The notes under the pieces are model-generated. The model saw only the letters and a program-made list of their open reading frames with translations, was not told where the DNA came from and ran no database searches. Shown here one piece after another: positions 6,355-8,828 of a stretch of DNA of 8,828 nucleotides. Location: positions 1 to 8,828 of the forward strand of contig JAXDLK010000072.1 in the NCBI GenBank assembly GCA_034666665.1. The letters run 5' to 3'. How positions within the stretch are numbered: position 1 is the first letter of the stretch; each line of letters begins with the position of its first letter. A program made the translations under genes and the position numbers. This DNA is from JAXDLK01 sp034666665. GTDB taxonomy: Bacteria > Desulfobacterota > Binatia > JACPRU01.

Positions 6355-6888
6355 ATGTCCCTCCTGCGGCGGCTCGGGTTCGTGCCCGTCCATTCTCCAC
6401 GAGAAGAAGTGGACCTCCTGGGCGCGATCGAAGCGCGGCTGGCGAACGTCGAGCCGCGCCGCGCCGAGCTCGTCGCGGCTTTCGGCGGGCTCCTCGCGCA
6501 GGTCGCCCACGTCGACGGCGAGATCTCGGGCGCGGAGGTCGCGCGCATGGAGGATCTGCTCGCCGCCCACGGCGGCCTCGCCGTCGAGGAGGCGCGGATC
6601 GTGGCGACGATCGCGCGCCAGGAAACGCTTCGGGGCACGGAGTCGTATCTTCTCACCCGGCGCTTCAACGAGATCGGGTCCGACGTGGACAAGCTCCGGC
6701 TGATCGACTGCCTGTATGCCGTCGCAAGCGCCGACGACCTCGTCGCTTACGTCGAGGACGTCGAGGTCCGGAAGATCGCCGAGGCGCTTCTCGTGCCGTG
6801 GAGCGAGGTGCTGAAGATCCGCGCGCCTTACCGCGAAAAGCTCGAGGAGCTCCGGCGGCTGGCGGACGTTCGCGAGCGCAAGGCCTGA
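6355..6888 (+). CDS. TerB-like (tellurite-resistance family) protein
   Basis: This 177-residue soluble, all-helical protein resembles the TerB family (two repeated helical units with acidic metal-binding residues). The first unit has LLAQVAHVDGEISGAEV at 46-62, keeping the HVDGE motif with D54, E56 and E61. The middle helices hold a YLLTRRFNE motif near residue 100, and the second unit reads KLRLIDCLYAVASADD, then EDVEVRKIAEALLV (about 113-147). The second motif departs from the usual ADG: the Gly is replaced (ADDLVAY), so the second metal site may be altered. TerB domains occur in tellurite and stress loci and as accessory parts of other systems; the role here is unknown. ATG 6355 gives a natural start (MSLLRRLGF), though the ribosome-binding site is poor. 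It may be co-transcribed with the ligase. Its 3' end runs directly into a truncated nucleotidyltransferase pseudogene. Confidence 0.82.
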   Translation: MSLLRRLGFVPVHSPREEVDLLGAIEARLANVEPRRAELVAAFGGLLAQVAHVDGEISGAEVARMEDLLAAHGGLAVEEARIVATIARQETLRGTESYLLTRRFNEIGSDVDKLRLIDCLYAVASADDLVAYVEDVEVRKIAEALLVPWSEVLKIRAPYREKLEELRRLADVRERKA

Positions 6889-6909
6889 CGGGGCGTCCGC
6901 AGGGGATCC

Positions 6910-7396
6910 GGCGCGGTGGCTCGAAACGCCTGGGCGCCGCCCCGGGCGACGACGGACCTGGATCTCGCCGTGCTCGCCGATGCGAGCTTGTTGGCGCGCA
7001 TCGAGGACGCTCTCCGCGGCTTGGGCTACCGGCCGGTGAGACAGCACCGCGCGGATCCGGCCGACGCCTTGCCTGACATCGAGGATTCCGCGGCGAGCAG
7101 GCCGAGCCTCGTCAGGTCGACCTGCTGATCGCCAAGACCCCCTACGAGGAGGACGTGCTCCGGCGGGCTTCGCCCATCGAAGTCGGCACGCTGCAAGCGC
7201 CGGTGGCTTCCGCCGAAGATCTCATCGTCTACAACTGCTGGCGGACAGGCCGCGAGACCGCGATGACGTGAGCGCCGTGCTCAGGACGCAGGCGCGAGCC
7301 GGGAGACCGCTCGACTGGGGCCATATCGAGCACTGGGCCCGCTTCTGGCGGATCGAGGATCGACTGCTCCGTCTGCGCGCCCAGTTCGGGGATTGA
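6910..7396 (+). pseudogene. Second nucleotidyltransferase relative: N-terminus lost, two frameshifts
   Basis: Three consecutive frames together spell one protein. Frame one, from about 6910, reads GAVARNAWAPPRATTDLDLA, with the DxD catalytic motif (6955-6963), then ADASLLARIEDALRGLGYRP up to LPDI near 7077. A one-base deletion around 7077-7082 moves it to RGEQAEPRQVDLLIAKTPYE and on to ASAEDLIVY (to about 7233). A second one-base deletion at about 7231-7235 moves it to LLADRPRDRDDVSAVL, LDWGHIEHWARFWRIEDRL and a stop at 7394-7396. The C-terminus matches the minus-strand relative at 4074-4408 (EDLIVY, a GRPR/DRPR loop, then IDW/LDW and RxL-rich helices). The roughly 25-40 residues normally before GAVA are missing, since the TerB-like gene stops at 6886-6888. 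Frameshifted transferases of this type would be non-functional, unless the base deletions are sequencing errors; even then a normal start is lacking. Confidence 0.75.
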
Positions 7397-7404
7397 ATCC
7401 GCCC

Positions 7405-7461
7405 GACAAGCGCGCCGAGGACTCGGACACGATCGACGCGGTCTCGGCGCCTGCGACCGAA
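7405..7461 (+). pseudogene. Remnant of the C-terminal tail of a second LigB-type DNA ligase
   Basis: Nineteen codons read DKRAEDSDTIDAVSAPATE, against DKRAEDADTIDAVQALAPE at the end of the intact ligase (6204-6260): 15 of 19 residues and 44 of 57 bases agree. About half of the differing bases are at third codon positions, including CGC for CGG, GAC for GAT, GTC for GTT and GAA for GAG, so the copy diverged as coding sequence and is not a fresh duplication. The remnant begins 8 bp after the stop of the nucleotidyltransferase pseudogene, and I find no further ligase sequence before it. The frame runs on to about 7575 without resemblance to the ligase. It is only a tail and has no function of its own. 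Confidence 0.65.
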
Positions 7462-7520
7462 CGCGACGACGGCGAGCCGCGTCCGGCGCGAGGGCCGTCC
7501 CACACGGGCCGGGGAGGATG

Positions 7521-8708
7521 TCAGCCGGCGAGCAGGGACTCGATCTCTCCGATGCGCGCTCCCGCGTCCTGGTAGCCGATGTCCACCAGTGCTCGCGTGT
7601 AGCGCGAATCGAAGAGCAGGTAGCTCATCAGGTCGGCGCTCTGGGCGTCCGGGGTGCCGAGGCCGTCGAGCACGTAGCGGACGATCCGCGGCATGCGCTC
7701 GGCGAACGCCCGGGCGACGATCGCCAGGTCGGCGGAGGGATTGATCGAGATCGCCTCGACGATGCGCATCGGCTCGCTCGGGGGCGGCGCTTCGGTCATC
7801 GAGTCCGGCGCGCGGCCGCGCACCAGGTCGTTCATGCGCCGCAGGTGGTCGAGATCCGCGTCCAGGTGGTCGAGGAAGATCGCGTTCAGGAACACGCCGC
7901 ACACCTGGGCCAGCGGCGGGGGCGTCGTGGCGAAGTGCGAGGGAGTCGTCTCTTCCCCTGCGCGAAGCTCCTGGCGCGACAGGCTGTCCGCCGCCCCGGG
8001 ACAGCGGATGCCGATCGCGAAGAGGCGGGTGGCGCCGAGACGGATCGCGGGACTGAGAGGTGTCACCAGACGGAGCCCGCCGTCGCCGAAGTAGCTTTCG
8101 CCGGCCTCCGAGCGGATCTGCACCGGCGGAAAGACGATCGGGATCGCCGCCGAGGCGCAGACGTGGTCGGCATCGAGCTCGACGGGCACGGCGACCCGCC
8201 GACTCTTTCGCCACAGCGGATGGCCTGGCCGGCCCTGCACGAACGTGAAGGACCGCCCCGAGTGATAGCTCGTCGCGGAGATGCCGACCGCGAACAGGCG
8301 CCCGGTGCGGATCCCCTCGGCGATCCCGCCCTTGGGGAACTCCGCGCGGATGAGATCGTGGAGCGGCGAGGCGTCGAGCAGCGAGTGGATGTTGCCGGCG
8401 CCGATCAGGCCGCCGAGGGCGAGGTCGCGCGCGAAGCGGAAGGCCGTGAGCCCGAGGGCCAGCGAATCGGTGCGGAAGACGCGGTCCACCTCGAGCGTGG
8501 CCCAGAGATCGGCGAGCCGGCTCGTGGCGGTGCGGAGGTCGTCGGCCGCCGCCACCAGCACCCCGTTGATCGCTCCCGCCGAGGCTCCGGTGACGATCGG
8601 AAACGGGAACGGCCGGGTGCCGAGAACGGGCGATTCCCCGATGCGCTTCAGCACACCGGCCTGGTAGGCGCCGCGAGCGCCTCCCGCAGTGAGAACGAGA
8701 CCGAGCAT
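7521..8708 (-). CDS. Patatin-like phospholipase family protein
   Basis: This 395-residue protein is predicted to be a serine acyl hydrolase of the patatin family, cleaving acyl chains from phospholipids or related esters with a Ser-Asp dyad. The motifs are intact: the oxyanion-hole loop GGARGAYQAGVL (9-20), the nucleophile elbow GASAG with S43, and the catalytic aspartate in YFGDGG (D209). DADHVCASAAIPIVFPPV (about 179-196) is the usual segment before the Asp strand. Beyond the domain is a helical C-terminal region of about 120 residues with a LLFDSRYTRALVDIGYQDA motif, seen in several bacterial patatins. There is no signal peptide or membrane segment, so it is probably cytosolic or membrane-associated. 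ATG 8708 fits: the protein begins at the first strand (MLGLVLTAGG), with a weak GGGAA eight bases upstream. It converges on the decayed nucleotidyltransferase locus and shows no operon partner in the window. Confidence 0.93.
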   Translation of the reverse strand: MLGLVLTAGGARGAYQAGVLKRIGESPVLGTRPFPFPIVTGASAGAINGVLVAAADDLRTATSRLADLWATLEVDRVFRTDSLALGLTAFRFARDLALGGLIGAGNIHSLLDASPLHDLIRAEFPKGGIAEGIRTGRLFAVGISATSYHSGRSFTFVQGRPGHPLWRKSRRVAVPVELDADHVCASAAIPIVFPPVQIRSEAGESYFGDGGLRLVTPLSPAIRLGATRLFAIGIRCPGAADSLSRQELRAGEETTPSHFATTPPPLAQVCGVFLNAIFLDHLDADLDHLRRMNDLVRGRAPDSMTEAPPPSEPMRIVEAISINPSADLAIVARAFAERMPRIVRYVLDGLGTPDAQSADLMSYLLFDSRYTRALVDIGYQDAGARIGEIESLLAG

Positions 8709-8750
8709 TTTGGCGATTCCCAGGGAGCAAATGCGGCGCCAGCTCGGCGA

Positions 8751-8775
8751 GCCGCGATTTGCCGCGAATTCGCGG
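8751..8775. promoter_or_regulatory. Palindromic repeat upstream of the patatin gene
   Basis: CCGCGAATTCGCGG at 8762-8775 is a perfect 14-bp palindrome. The preceding decamer GCCGCGATTT (8751-8760) is a near copy of GCCGCGAATT (8761-8770), giving a tandem arrangement 43-67 bp before the patatin start. This suits an operator site for a dimeric repressor of the minus-strand gene. No gene is evident in 8709-8828. Confidence 0.35.
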
Positions 8776-8828
8776 GGCGATGTGAGCGAGGCCGCCTAAA
8801 GGCTGAGCAAGGTGCCACAGCGTGCGCG

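Noticed and set aside
4926..6692. A 588-codon open frame on the minus strand opposite the ligase and TerB-like genes
   Set aside because: It is antisense to a ligase with every catalytic motif. Its product is Arg/Glu/His-rich with no domain pattern, the usual by-product of high GC at third positions.
1..8828. CRISPR arrays, tRNA or rRNA genes, insertion-sequence ends and integrase or transposase genes
   Set aside because: No regularly spaced repeats, cloverleaf-like segments, terminal inverted repeats with flanking duplications, or transposase motifs were seen on either strand.

Overview
The window is 8.8 kb of very GC-rich bacterial DNA, with coding frames strongly biased to G or C at third codon positions. 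Its gene set is an actinobacterial-type ATP-dependent DNA ligase, a luciferase-like flavin oxidoreductase, a YfcG-type glutathione transferase, a patatin, an FkbM methyltransferase and a Cys-rich secreted protein. This fits an uncultured high-GC soil or sediment bacterium, for example a lineage formerly placed in Deltaproteobacteria, or an actinobacterium-like lineage. No ribosomal or other marker gene fixes the phylum.

Layout. 1-253: the 3' end of a membrane-protein gene leaving the window. 366-803: a small secreted protein with 16 cysteines in its mature part. 934-1806: an FkbM-family SAM methyltransferase, after a non-coding stretch with a perfect 16-bp palindrome. 1972-3096 (minus) and 3321-4004 (plus): a luciferase-like monooxygenase and a YfcG-like glutathione-dependent oxidoreductase, transcribed divergently from a 224-bp gap. 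A 15-bp-stem hairpin follows the GST gene.

4074-4648 (minus): a decayed two-gene cassette. A small helical protein, broken by a one-base frameshift, overlaps by 8 bp the start of a nucleotidyltransferase of the AbiEii-like/DUF6036-like kind that has lost its catalytic middle. 4734-6278 (plus): an intact LigB-type ATP-dependent DNA ligase whose start codon lies in a hairpin, followed at 6355-6888 by a TerB-like protein. 6910-7396 (plus): a second decayed nucleotidyltransferase of the same family, without its N-terminus and with two frameshifts. 7405-7461: a short remnant of the C-terminus of a second ligase of the LigB type. 7521-8708 (minus): a patatin-like phospholipase, with palindromic DNA upstream.

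The most notable feature is 4.0-7.5 kb. An intact ligase/TerB pair is flanked by two degenerate members of one nucleotidyltransferase family, and a diverged copy of the ligase tail lies beyond the second. This looks like an old accessory or toxin-antitoxin-like island that has been rearranged and is decaying. All family assignments come from reading motifs by eye; no database search was run.
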